DNA from: JANOQP01 sp044227705
GTDB lineage: Bacteria; Bacteroidota; Bacteroidia; Chitinophagales; Saprospiraceae
Direction: 5' to 3'
DNA: 25,436 nucleotides
Assembly: GCA_044227705.1 (NCBI GenBank)
Contig: JBGAWE010000040.1
Location: 1 to 25,436, forward strand
Under the pieces are notes generated by a model. It saw nothing but the letters and a program-made list of their open reading frames with translations, ran no database searches and was not told the DNA's origin. The position numbers and the translations under genes were made by a program. Below are positions 1 to 7,457 of the stretch, piece after piece (the first letter of the stretch is position 1; each line of letters opens with the position of its first letter).

Positions 1-3000
1 TCGCCCGCCGGTCGGACTGTCTCCGTTTTCGACGCGATGAGGTCGTACAAATCGCCCGCCCGGTGCATCGGGATTTTCGCATCGGGGTGGCAGGCGTTGT
101 CCAAAACCTGCATCTCGGGGCCGGTCTGCCAGCCGTAGTCGAACTGGCCCTCCGTCACGTTGAAGAAGATGCCCGAGTTGCCGCACGGCGCGATTTTCCA
201 GTCGAGCCGCAGGTCGAAGTTCTCGAACTCGTCGGCCGTGACGATGTCGCCGCCGTCGTCGGTATGCCACTTTCCGGCGGCCAGCGGGCGGGCGTCGAGG
301 TGGATGGCGTTCTCGTCGACGACCCAGCTTTTGCCGATGGTCTCCTTTTTGAAATTGCGCCAGCCAGCCATTGATTTTCCATCGAAAAGAAGCTGAAAGC
401 CCTGTTTTTTCTCCCTCGCGGAAAGCTCGTTGTCGCCCACCAGGGCCTCGACCGGCGGCGCGGCCGCGCGAAATCCGGGCTGGCCGACGGGTATTTTGTT
501 CATGTTGTAATAGGCCTCCGTCGTCCAGATGTCGTGGTCAAGCTCGCTCGACAAGGTGTTTTTCAAACGGAGATAGACGACGTGGCCTGCCTCGATGCCG
601 GGGATTTCGAGAAACACCTTCCGCCTGTCTGCCGAGACGCTCGCCGAGCGGACGGGCAGCGCGGCCTCGTCCATCTTCGGGCCGCCGTACTTGATGGTCG
701 GTTTGTACCACCATTGTTTCACCTGATAGTCGGCCGGGTTCCAGCCGTCGCCTTCTTGCAAGGGTTCGGTGAACTCGATTTCAACCCCGTCCGACTTCGC
801 CCGCACGGCCAGCATCTCAAAAGTTGACTGCCCGTTGAATTTCAGCCGCTGGAGGCCGTACCAGAGCTTTCCCGCCTGCCCCCAGTTGCCCGGGTTGCCG
901 ATGCAGCCGACGTAGAGCGCACCGTCCGGCCCCCAGCAGACGCGGTTCGTCCCGCCCTCGAGGCCTTGCGTGAACTTGAAAACACAGCCCTGATACTCGC
1001 CGTCGACCTTCTCCGTGAACACCCTTTGGAGTCCACCGTAGCAGACATCGCCCGCCAGCATCTGCCCTTTGTACGGGCTGTCGTCGTTGAAAAAAGAGGG
1101 CTGCGAGGTCGAGTTCCCAATCTCGTCCTGCGGGAACCAGACGACTGGCTGCTGCACAGGTTTGCCCGCGTTTGAGATGGAATCTGTCGAATAGGAGTTG
1201 TAAAACGCGCCCTTTTTGACGTGGACGATCTTGCACGAGGGCAGCCAGTCGCCCTGATTGTCGGCCACGAAAAGCTCGCCGTCGGAGCCGATGCCGATGC
1301 CGTTGGGCGTCCGCAGGCCGCTGGCGATGTACTCGACCGCGCCGGTCTTCCGGTCGACTTTCACCACCTTCCCCCGGTCGGGGATCTGCGGCCGCGTGCT
1401 GGCGCCGCCGGGGTTGATGGCGGTCGAGAGGGTGGCGTAGAAATAGCCGTCTTTATAGGCCAGCCCGAAACTGAACTCGTGGAAATTGGCCGAGGCCCGC
1501 CAGCCTTTTGCGAAGCTCTGGTAGTCGTCGATGATGCCGTCGCCGTCGGTGTCGACGAGCTTGGTGATTTCCTGTTTTTGCAGGACAAAGAGCGTGTCGT
1601 CCACAACTTTCACTCCCAGCGGCTCGGCCAGGCCCTTTGCGATTTGGACAGCTTTGATGTGCTTCGGGTCGCCCGTTTCGGTTCCCGTCAGGCGGTAAAT
1701 CGAGCCGCTCGCGTCCCATGTCGAGACGTAGAGGTTTCCTTTTGAATCGAAATCCATCCCGCCCACTTTAGGCAAAAACCAGTCGGGCCGCGCCTGCGAA
1801 ATCGTGTAAGATGGGTGGACCTCGTTGAGCGGCAGCCCGTCGCCGGGGATTTGGACGGCTGCGCCGCCGAACCTCTTTTCGGCCGCGCCTTCCAGTTTTC
1901 CATGTTGAAAAAACGCCGGTTTGACCAGCTCGAAGCCTGTGCTGCCGTGCGGTGCCCACCAAAGCTGCACGCCGCGCCCTCCGCCGCCTTGCCAATGGTC
2001 GACGCGGATGCGGTGCAGGCCCTTTTTCAATTGAACCTCCGCGTCGGCCGGGTCCATGCCGTGGTAGCCGTCATTGTCGATAAGCAGCTGGCCGTCCAGC
2101 CAGACCTGCGAGCCGTCGTCGGAGATGACGCGGAGGTCGATGTTCTTGTCCTCGTTGAGGTTGAGATAGCCTTCGAGGCGGGTGGCGAAGTTGTCGGCCA
2201 GCCCGAGCGCGGCAAAGTCGGGGTCGACGAGGTTGACGTTCTCGACGACGCCCGCGAGCTTCGGCTTGGCTGACCAGTCGATGTTCTTGAAGCTGGCCGG
2301 GTCTTTTTCGAGCTGCCACGACGTGGCCACAAGGCCAGACGCGAGCCGCTCCAAATCGATGGTCTCGTCGGCTTTGAAAACTTTGGAGGGCGCGTTGCCG
2401 CCCCGTTTTCCTTCGCCCTGGTCGTCGCTTTTGTCAAAATCCATGACGAACTGGACAACCGTCCGCAGGTCGTCGTCCGACAAATTCGGGTGTGCCGACA
2501 TCGCCGCCGCGCCCCAGACGCCCGCGCCGCCAGATTTGACCTTCGCGGCCAGCTTCTCGACGTTTTCCGTCGTGTTGAGGTACTTTTTGGCAATCTCGGC
2601 GTAGGCCGGGCCAACGGTTCGCTCGGTCGCGTTGTGACAGGTGCGGCAGTCGCTGCGGGCCATGACGCGCTCGCCGGGCGAGAGGCGGGCCAGCTCGGCG
2701 ACGAGGTCGCGGTTGTTCGGGTTCTCGATCATCGGTCGGCCGACGAACCAGGTACGGACGGTCGTCGCGCCATTCGATGAAAGCTGCAGTTCGCCGTCCA
2801 CGTCGAGGGTGGAGAGCTTGCCGTCGCCCGTTTTTTCTTCTTTTTTGATAGAAAACTTCCCGTTTTCGACCTCGATGCTGCCAGTCGAGGGGATGCTGGC
2901 GGCGTTCGATTCCAAATAGACGGAGGCCCCGGCCGGCGCATTTTCAATCGAAAACCGCCGCTCGAACCCCGTTTGCCCGTCCCGCTCTGCGACCTCGGGG

Positions 3001-3458
3001 CGCTCGTTGACGCGGATTCTCTGCCCGCTTTTCAGCACGAGGTCGTAGTAAATCTCCGCCACGCCGCAGCAAAGACGGTGGCCTTTAAAATCAACCTCGG
3101 GCCGCTCGGATGCGTCGCCTATCTCGACGCGCCACGGCCTCGGGTGCCGGTTGACGAACCACGCATCGCCGACGGTGAGCGGCTGCGGCCCGTGCCTCAT
3201 GTTGTAGACGGCGCCGCTGAAGTCCATGCCGCCCTTCCAAACTTTGTAGAGACTGCAAGAATCAGCGGAATAGCAGGCCCAGAGGTTTTCGGAGAGCGCG
3301 ATGGTGACCATGCGCGGCCGCTTGTCGACGACGCTGCGGAACACGAATGGATCGTTGGGCCGCTCGACCGTCTTTTTGGAAGACTGCCGAAAGCCGAGGT
3401 AAAATATGACGAGGAGGACGCCGGTCAGGGCGAGAAAGGCGAGGCTGGTCCGCTTCAT
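1..3458 (-). CDS. Cytochrome c / PA14 / sugar-dehydrogenase-like propeller / DUF1080 fusion protein (3' end beyond window)
   Basis: An open frame runs leftward from ATG 3458-3456 off the window edge (1152 codons seen, no stop). The N-terminus (MKRTSLAFLALTGVLLVIFY) is a signal or anchor helix, so the protein is exported. A c-type haem site C271-R-T-C-H275 has a plausible axial Met320. A PA14-like domain covers about 385-505 (SDDGSQVWLDG near 446). About 555-900 reads as a sorbosone/glucose-dehydrogenase-like beta-propeller (DKGNLYV-type and GLRTPNGIGIGSDGELFVADN strands). From about 1021 (FQLLFDGKSMAGW) a DUF1080 domain starts; in the family this is a 3-keto-glycoside lyase/hydratase or concanavalin-like glycosidase fold. 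The last part of DUF1080 lies outside the window. The architecture suggests periplasmic oxidation of a sugar with electrons passed to haem, then cleavage; substrate unknown. Domain calls are firm, function is inferred. Confidence 0.85.
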   Translation of the reverse strand, partial: MKRTSLAFLALTGVLLVIFYLGFRQSSKKTVERPNDPFVFRSVVDKRPRMVTIALSENLWACYSADSCSLYKVWKGGMDFSGAVYNMRHGPQPLTVGDAWFVNRHPRPWRVEIGDASERPEVDFKGHRLCCGVAEIYYDLVLKSGQRIRVNERPEVAERDGQTGFERRFSIENAPAGASVYLESNAASIPSTGSIEVENGKFSIKKEEKTGDGKLSTLDVDGELQLSSNGATTVRTWFVGRPMIENPNNRDLVAELARLSPGERVMARSDCRTCHNATERTVGPAYAEIAKKYLNTTENVEKLAAKVKSGGAGVWGAAAMSAHPNLSDDDLRTVVQFVMDFDKSDDQGEGKRGGNAPSKVFKADETIDLERLASGLVATSWQLEKDPASFKNIDWSAKPKLAGVVENVNLVDPDFAALGLADNFATRLEGYLNLNEDKNIDLRVISDDGSQVWLDGQLLIDNDGYHGMDPADAEVQLKKGLHRIRVDHWQGGGGRGVQLWWAPHGSTGFELVKPAFFQHGKLEGAAEKRFGGAAVQIPGDGLPLNEVHPSYTISQARPDWFLPKVGGMDFDSKGNLYVSTWDASGSIYRLTGTETGDPKHIKAVQIAKGLAEPLGVKVVDDTLFVLQKQEITKLVDTDGDGIIDDYQSFAKGWRASANFHEFSFGLAYKDGYFYATLSTAINPGGASTRPQIPDRGKVVKVDRKTGAVEYIASGLRTPNGIGIGSDGELFVADNQGDWLPSCKIVHVKKGAFYNSYSTDSISNAGKPVQQPVVWFPQDEIGNSTSQPSFFNDDSPYKGQMLAGDVCYGGLQRVFTEKVDGEYQGCVFKFTQGLEGGTNRVCWGPDGALYVGCIGNPGNWGQAGKLWYGLQRLKFNGQSTFEMLAVRAKSDGVEIEFTEPLQEGDGWNPADYQVKQWWYKPTIKYGGPKMDEAALPVRSASVSADRRKVFLEIPGIEAGHVVYLRLKNTLSSELDHDIWTTEAYYNMNKIPVGQPGFRAAAPPVEALVGDNELSAREKKQGFQLLFDGKSMAGWRNFKKETIGKSWVVDENAIHLDARPLAAGKWHTDDGGDIVTADEFENFDLRLDWKIAPCGNSGIFFNVTEGQFDYGWQTGPEMQVLDNACHPDAKIPMHRAGDLYDLIASKTETVRPAG

Positions 3459-3491
3459 GTTGAATGATGATGTTTAGGGGGGTGAAAATGC

Positions 3492-3507
3492 AACAAAACC
3501 TTTTGTT
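3492..3507. repeat. Short inverted repeat upstream of the cytochrome-fusion gene
   Basis: Arms AACAAAA and TTTTGTT flank a 2-base centre (CC), a perfect 7-bp inverted repeat. It lies 34 bp upstream of the start codon at 3458, in the 196-bp divergent gap to the gene at 3655. The symmetry and position fit an operator for a dimeric regulator, but the AT-only composition of the arms in a GC-rich genome could also mark a promoter region. No exact TAnnTTTG element was found here. Confidence 0.4.
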
Positions 3508-3654
3508 AGCCCTCGCGCTGCCGAGGCGGGGCCATTCGGGATTGGCCTGTTGTGTCAAAATCGTTAAAAAACGGGACTCTCTCGCCCCATCCCGCCCTTT
3601 TTGGCAATTTTTGCAGCCAGTCCGAGCCGGTTCGGCCCGTCAAAATCTCGCAAC

Positions 3655-4782
3655 ATGAAAATGAGCTTATACCTCACCGCCGTCCTCGCGGCCTCCATTT
3701 TGAAAGCCTTCGGGCAGATAACCGTCACGGCCACCGCCTTCCCCGTCGCGGGCGACACCGTGCGCTTCTCGATAGACACCTTCTCCAACGTCGCGCCCGG
3801 CCTGCCCGGCGGCAACCAGGTCTGGGACTATGCCTCGCTCGGCTCCGTCAACGACGGCCAGACCGTCTATCGCCCAGCCTCCGAAGGTCAGAACTCGGCC
3901 GGGTTTCCCGGGGCCGAACTGGTCAGCATCGGACAGGCGGGCAACGAGACCTACTACAACACCAAGCCGACGCGCTTCGAGGTCATCGGGTACACCGGCG
4001 GCGGGCCGGCAGGGCTGCCGCTCAACCTCCTGTTCAGCCCGCCCGTCGCCCAGCGGCGCGCGCCGATGACCTTCGGCGGCTTCCCCAACCAGGAAAAGAC
4101 CGACCTCGCCGTCACCTTCCCGCTGACCGCCCTGCCCGACTCGCTCACGATGGGCCTCGGCAGCCTCTTCGACTCGGTGCGCATCGGCGTACACTTCGAG
4201 CGACTCGACTTCGTCGACGCCTGGGGCAGCATCAAGCTCCCCGCCTTCACCCATGCCGTGCTGCGCGAGAAGCGCTTCGAGCAGACGAACACCAAGTTCG
4301 ACCTGCACCTCAAGTTCCCGCCGAGCTGGATACCCTCGCCTTTCCCCCTGCCCGGCGCGGGCCTCGACACGACCATCACCTACAACTATTTCTCGGAGAA
4401 CGACAAGGAGGCAGTCGCCGTTGTCACGATGAACAACGACGAGACAAAGGCCACCTCCGTCCGCTACAAGCGAGGCGCGACCACCGCCTCGACCGAGCCG
4501 ACCTCGACGACCCTCGCCCGCCCGACCGTGCAGGCCTATCCGAACCCGGCCGTCGAGTACACGATTTTCCATTGCAGCAATGTGCCGGACGGGAAATACA
4601 CCCTCAAACTGTACAACATCCTCGGCGACGTCGTCTGGCGTCAAGACCACCAAATCGCGGGCGGCAACAAGAAAATCCGCCTCGAACTCGTCGACTTCAA
4701 AAAGGGGACCTACCTCTACAGCCTGACCGATGCAAAGGGCAACATCATCGGCACGAAGCGGCTGATGGTCGTCAAACCCTGA
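3655..4782 (+). CDS. Secreted T9SS type A sorting domain protein, function unknown
   Basis: This 375-residue protein begins MKMSLYLTAVLAASILKAFGQ, a clear signal peptide with likely cleavage near Ala-Phe-Gly-Gln. An in-frame TTG at 3601 would add 18 residues ahead of the signal and is less likely. The central 280 residues resemble uncharacterised beta-rich secreted Bacteroidota proteins (asks for no known catalytic motif). The last ~85 residues (AYPNPAVEY..., LKLYNILGDVVW, GTYLYSLTDAKGNIIGTKRLMVVKP) are a type A T9SS C-terminal sorting domain, so the protein should cross the outer membrane by the PorSS/T9SS and be attached or released. It stands alone between a divergent gene and a convergent operon and is followed by a strong hairpin at 4804-4838. 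A near-match to the -7 element (AATTTTTG) is at 3606-3613. Confidence 0.85.
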   Translation: MKMSLYLTAVLAASILKAFGQITVTATAFPVAGDTVRFSIDTFSNVAPGLPGGNQVWDYASLGSVNDGQTVYRPASEGQNSAGFPGAELVSIGQAGNETYYNTKPTRFEVIGYTGGGPAGLPLNLLFSPPVAQRRAPMTFGGFPNQEKTDLAVTFPLTALPDSLTMGLGSLFDSVRIGVHFERLDFVDAWGSIKLPAFTHAVLREKRFEQTNTKFDLHLKFPPSWIPSPFPLPGAGLDTTITYNYFSENDKEAVAVVTMNNDETKATSVRYKRGATTASTEPTSTTLARPTVQAYPNPAVEYTIFHCSNVPDGKYTLKLYNILGDVVWRQDHQIAGGNKKIRLELVDFKKGTYLYSLTDAKGNIIGTKRLMVVKP

Positions 4783-4803
4783 TTTTTTTCAATGGCGAAC
4801 TAC

Positions 4804-4838
4804 AAATGGCGAATCCGGGCCTCCCGGGTTCGCCATTT
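4804..4838. terminator. Strong bidirectional hairpin between convergent genes
   Basis: Two 16-base arms (4804-4819 and 4823-4838) pair fully apart from one G-U wobble around a 3-base CCT loop. The hairpin lies between the stop of the T9SS cargo gene (4782) and the stop of the prenyltransferase gene (4843), so it can end transcription from both sides. The T-tracts are short on both sides (ATTTGT), so the stem carries the effect. Part of the arm (AATGGCGAA) is also repeated directly at 4791-4799. Confidence 0.75.
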
Positions 4839-4842
4839 GTCT

Positions 4843-5709
4843 TCAAAAAAGAAGGTCGACCACTTGACAAGCCCCGAAGACGAGGCTCGCCACCCCGTTC
4901 GTTGTCATGAAGGCGAGGTTGACGCGGCTCAAATCGTCCGGTTTGACGAGGCGGTGCTGCCAGACGAGCATCCCCAAAAAGATGGCCGTGCCGAGCCAGT
5001 GCAGCGGGCCGAGGATGCCGGGAAGCTGTTTTTTCAACAAGAAATTGGCCGTCAGCAGGGCCGCTGCCGAGAGCGCGTGCAGCAGCTCGGAGGCGCGGAG
5101 TGCGCGGCTTTTCCCCAAAAAAACCGGAATGGAATGGAGGTTTTGGCTGCGGTCGAAGGCCTCGTCCTGCAGGGCGTAGATGATGTCGAACCCGGCGACC
5201 CACGTCAAAACGGCGAGGCCATAGAAAATGGGCGGCCAGTCGAACCGGCCGGCGACGGCCAGCCACGCGCCGACGGGCGCCAACGACAGGCCCAGTCCGA
5301 GGACGAGGTGGCAAAGCCAGGTGAACCGTTTTGTGTAGGAATACCCGAGCACAACGGCCAGCGCGACCGGCGAGAGCGCGCCGCAGAGCGGGTTTATCAG
5401 CCATGCCGAGAGCATGAACGCGGCGCAGTTTACGACCACGAAGACCAGTGCCGAGCTGGCCGCAACAACCCCCGCCGGTATCTCGCGGACGGCGGTGCGC
5501 GGGTTGCGGGCGTCGATGTCGCGGTCGAGCCAGCGGTTGAAGGCCATCGCGGCCGAGCGGGCGAAGACCATGCAGAGGACGACGAGCAGGAGCAGCCGCC
5601 ACTCGAGCTGTCCGCCGCCCACCTTCCACGCGGCGAAGAAGCCGACCATCGCGAAGGGCATGGCGAAAATGGTGTGGCTGAACTTGATGAGCGAGAGGTA
5701 GTCCTTCAT
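4843..5709 (-). CDS. ubiA: UbiA-family prenyltransferase (4-hydroxybenzoate polyprenyltransferase-like)
   Basis: This 288-residue multi-pass membrane protein carries both Asp-rich UbiA motifs: N58-x3-D62-x-D64-x-D66 (NRWLDRDIDARNPRTA) and D175-x6-D182-x3-D186 (DIIYALQDEAFD). These bind Mg-prenyl diphosphate and mark the site where an aromatic acceptor is prenylated at the inner membrane. The length matches the family. The ATG at 5709 (MKDYLSLIKFSHT) is preferred; an upstream TTG at 5745 would run through a heptamer repeat. It is the last gene of a leftward operon with the hydrolase (39-bp gap). Bacteroidota normally make menaquinone, so a MqnP-type role in the futalosine route or a general quinone step is more likely than ubiquinone synthesis; that is inference, and the symbol reflects the family only. 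Confidence 0.9.
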   Translation of the reverse strand: MKDYLSLIKFSHTIFAMPFAMVGFFAAWKVGGGQLEWRLLLLVVLCMVFARSAAMAFNRWLDRDIDARNPRTAVREIPAGVVAASSALVFVVVNCAAFMLSAWLINPLCGALSPVALAVVLGYSYTKRFTWLCHLVLGLGLSLAPVGAWLAVAGRFDWPPIFYGLAVLTWVAGFDIIYALQDEAFDRSQNLHSIPVFLGKSRALRASELLHALSAAALLTANFLLKKQLPGILGPLHWLGTAIFLGMLVWQHRLVKPDDLSRVNLAFMTTNGVASLVFGACQVVDLLF

Positions 5710-5710
5710 G

Positions 5711-5731
5711 TCGGATTTCGGATTTCGGATG
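5711..5731. repeat. Heptanucleotide tandem repeat (TCGGATT, about 3 copies)
   Basis: TCGGATT at 5711-5717 and 5718-5724 is followed by TCGGATG at 5725-5731. The array sits in the 39-bp gap between the hydrolase stop and the prenyltransferase start, ending one base from the start codon. It is one of three heptamer arrays in gaps of this window (see also 7331-7358 and 22922-22942). Confidence 0.8.
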
Positions 5732-5748
5732 GACGGCAAGACCAAGGC

Positions 5749-6579
5749 CTACAAGATGGTCGCCAACAGTCCGGCCAGCTCCTCGCCGACGAGCCGGTGG
5801 CCACCGGGCAGCTTGAAGTGCCGCACGTTGGGCAGGCCCTCGGCCATCTTTTCGACGGTGTGGAGCTTTATCATCGGGTCTTTTTCCCCATAAAAAAGGA
5901 CGACGGGCAGACGGCTCTCGGCCAGCAGTTTTTTGATGCGGCGGCGACGGATGTAGAACTCGTTGAGCGAGAGCCACAGCCCGAAACACCGCTCGCGCCG
6001 CTCGGGCCGGGTGAGGTTGTGGTGCAGGAAATGGGAGATGAGTCGGTGGACGAGGCGCGTCCTTTCCCCGAATTTCACGAGCGAGAGGAACCAGCCGGGC
6101 CGCTGCGTGGACCTTTTCATGAACCGCCGCACGGGCATCGGGGTGCGCACGGCCGTGCTCATGCCGGTCGTCTTCACGCCGTCGGGCGAGATGAGCCAGA
6201 GGCGGTCGAGGCGGTCGATGAGGTCGGGCAGCATCGCCTGCACCATGCGGCCGCCGAAGCTGAAGCCCATCAGTTCGAGGCGGTCGCGGCCCTCTTTTTC
6301 CATCAAAAACTGGATGCAGGCAAGAAGGTCTTTTTTCTCGATGTGGTCGTGCGGCCACTCTGTCTGGCCGTGCCACGGCAGGTCGATGGCATAGACCGTG
6401 TGCGTCGCGGATAGGGCGGGCTCGAGGACGGAGAACATCCGCGCCCGGTCGGCGAAACCGTGAAGGGCGACGAGCAGGCGCGGGCCGTTGCCGAATGTGA
6501 TGTAGTGAAAACGCCCGTTTTTGTGCGGAATATGGCCTGTTTTCATGGAATTGGCCGTCGATGTCGCCGCCTCGGTCAT
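5749..6579 (-). CDS. Alpha/beta hydrolase
   Basis: The 276-residue protein has a complete alpha/beta-hydrolase set: oxyanion region H40-G-F, nucleophile elbow G105-F-S107-F-G-G, a likely acid D234 (GEKDPM) and H261 (GGHRL). A lid-like insertion rich in Arg lies between about 140 and 215. There is no convincing signal peptide, so it is probably cytoplasmic. The ATG at 6579 overlaps the response-regulator stop by the ATGA pattern, which supports this start over Met12 at 6546 and implies coupled translation. Genes of this type next to quinone-pathway prenyltransferases can be MenH-like or esterases, but the substrate cannot be read from the sequence. Confidence 0.85.
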   Translation of the reverse strand: MTEAATSTANSMKTGHIPHKNGRFHYITFGNGPRLLVALHGFADRARMFSVLEPALSATHTVYAIDLPWHGQTEWPHDHIEKKDLLACIQFLMEKEGRDRLELMGFSFGGRMVQAMLPDLIDRLDRLWLISPDGVKTTGMSTAVRTPMPVRRFMKRSTQRPGWFLSLVKFGERTRLVHRLISHFLHHNLTRPERRERCFGLWLSLNEFYIRRRRIKKLLAESRLPVVLFYGEKDPMIKLHTVEKMAEGLPNVRHFKLPGGHRLVGEELAGLLATIL

Positions 6580-7292
6580 TCGCAGTGGAATCGGAAGCCC
6601 ACGCCGTGAATGTTCTCGATTTTCAGCTCCGGATCCTGCGAGAGGAACTTGCGCAGCCGCGAAACGAACACGTCGAGCGAGCGGCCGAGGAAGTAGTCGT
6701 CCTTCCCCCAGAGCGTTTCGAGGATGTAGCTGCGGCGGATGACCTGATTCCTGTTCTCGTAGAGCAGTTTCAGCAGGTCGGCCTCTCGCTGGGTGAGCGT
6801 CTCGTTGGACTCGCCCAGGGCGAGGTTGAGGTTGCGGTGGTCGAACTCGTACTTGCCGATGTTGACCGGCGTGGAGGCGCGGAGCATGTTGGCGTACTTC
6901 GTCCGGCGGAGGAAGATTTCGACCTTCAGGATGAGTTCCTCAATCGAAAACGGCTTCGTGATGTAGTCGTCGCCGCCGAGCGTGAGGCCGTGGATCTTGT
7001 CCTGTTTGAGGCTTTTCGCGGTCAGAAAGATGATGGCCACCTGCTCGTCGCGCTTCCTGACCTCCTGCGCCAGCGAGAAGCCGTCGACCTCCGGCAGCAT
7101 CACGTCGAAGATGTAGAGGTCGAACTTTTGGCCGCTTTTCAGCACCTTCAAAGCCTCGCCCCCGTCGGCCACGTGGGTGATTTTGTAGCCCGCGATTTCG
7201 AGGTTGTCTCGGGTGACGAAGGAGAGCGACTCGTCGTCCTCCACATAAAAGATGTGCGCCTTGTCTGTTTGGACGCCCGGAGTTGCTGCCAT
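6576..7292 (-). CDS. OmpR/PhoB-family response regulator transcription factor
   Basis: This 238-residue protein has a receiver domain (about 12-130) with acidic pair D19-D20, phospho-acceptor D63 (FDVMLPEVDG), T91 and K113, then a winged-helix DNA-binding domain (about 143-236) ending in LDVFVSRLRKFL and IHGVGFRFH. The receiver therefore looks competent for phosphorylation. No histidine kinase is seen in the window, so the partner is encoded elsewhere. An ATG at 7322 is possible, but it overlaps an exact -7 promoter element (TATGTTTG, 7323-7316), so transcription should begin below it and the ATG at 7292 is preferred. It is the first gene of a three-gene leftward operon, overlapping the hydrolase by 4 bp. 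Heptamer repeats upstream could be its own operator. Confidence 0.93.
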   Translation of the reverse strand: MAATPGVQTDKAHIFYVEDDESLSFVTRDNLEIAGYKITHVADGGEALKVLKSGQKFDLYIFDVMLPEVDGFSLAQEVRKRDEQVAIIFLTAKSLKQDKIHGLTLGGDDYITKPFSIEELILKVEIFLRRTKYANMLRASTPVNIGKYEFDHRNLNLALGESNETLTQREADLLKLLYENRNQVIRRSYILETLWGKDDYFLGRSLDVFVSRLRKFLSQDPELKIENIHGVGFRFHCE

Positions 7293-7315
7293 TGGTATGA
7301 GTGTTTTTGACCGGG

Positions 7316-7323
7316 CAAACATA
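7316..7323 (-). promoter_or_regulatory. Bacteroidota -7 element for the response-regulator operon
   Basis: Read leftward, TATGTTTG matches TAnnTTTG exactly. Transcription would begin near 7309, about 17 bases before the ATG at 7292. No TTG is visible at the -33 spacing; that position falls inside the GTGCCGA repeat array. Confidence 0.55.
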
Positions 7324-7330
7324 CTTTTTA

Positions 7331-7358
7331 GTGCCGAGTGCCGAGTGCCGAGTGTCGA
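7331..7358. repeat. Heptanucleotide tandem repeat (GTGCCGA x4)
   Basis: Three perfect copies of GTGCCGA (7331-7351) and one variant GTGTCGA (7352-7358) lie in the 165-bp divergent gap between the response regulator and the TMTC-like gene. The array occupies the region where the -33 part of the leftward promoter should lie. It may be a regulator-binding array or a slippage-prone repeat. Confidence 0.85.
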
Positions 7359-7398
7359 GATTCCGTTTGCGCCCCGATTCGGAGGGCGTGCGGCGGCA

Positions 7399-7425
7399 TT
7401 GGGTTTGGAGGGCTTGCTAATATTG
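7399..7425 (+). promoter_or_regulatory. Possible promoter for the TMTC-like operon
   Basis: TTG at 7399-7401 is followed after 16 bases by TAATATTG (7418-7425), one mismatch from TAnnTTTG. It is 33 bases ahead of the ATG at 7458. The match is imperfect, so this is a weak call. Confidence 0.35.
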
Positions 7426-7457
7426 CCTCGTCAATCACGTCCTTCTTTTCTGAAAAA

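Noticed and set aside
3552..4910. 452-residue rightward open frame over the T9SS cargo gene
   Set aside because: Arg/Pro/His-rich shadow in another frame; the cargo frame has a signal peptide and sorting domain.
4772..6414. Long open frames on both strands (about 530-540 residues) across the prenyltransferase and hydrolase genes
   Set aside because: They are composition effects in GC-rich DNA: Arg/Pro/Ala-rich, no family motifs, and they cross two genes with clear UbiA and hydrolase residues.
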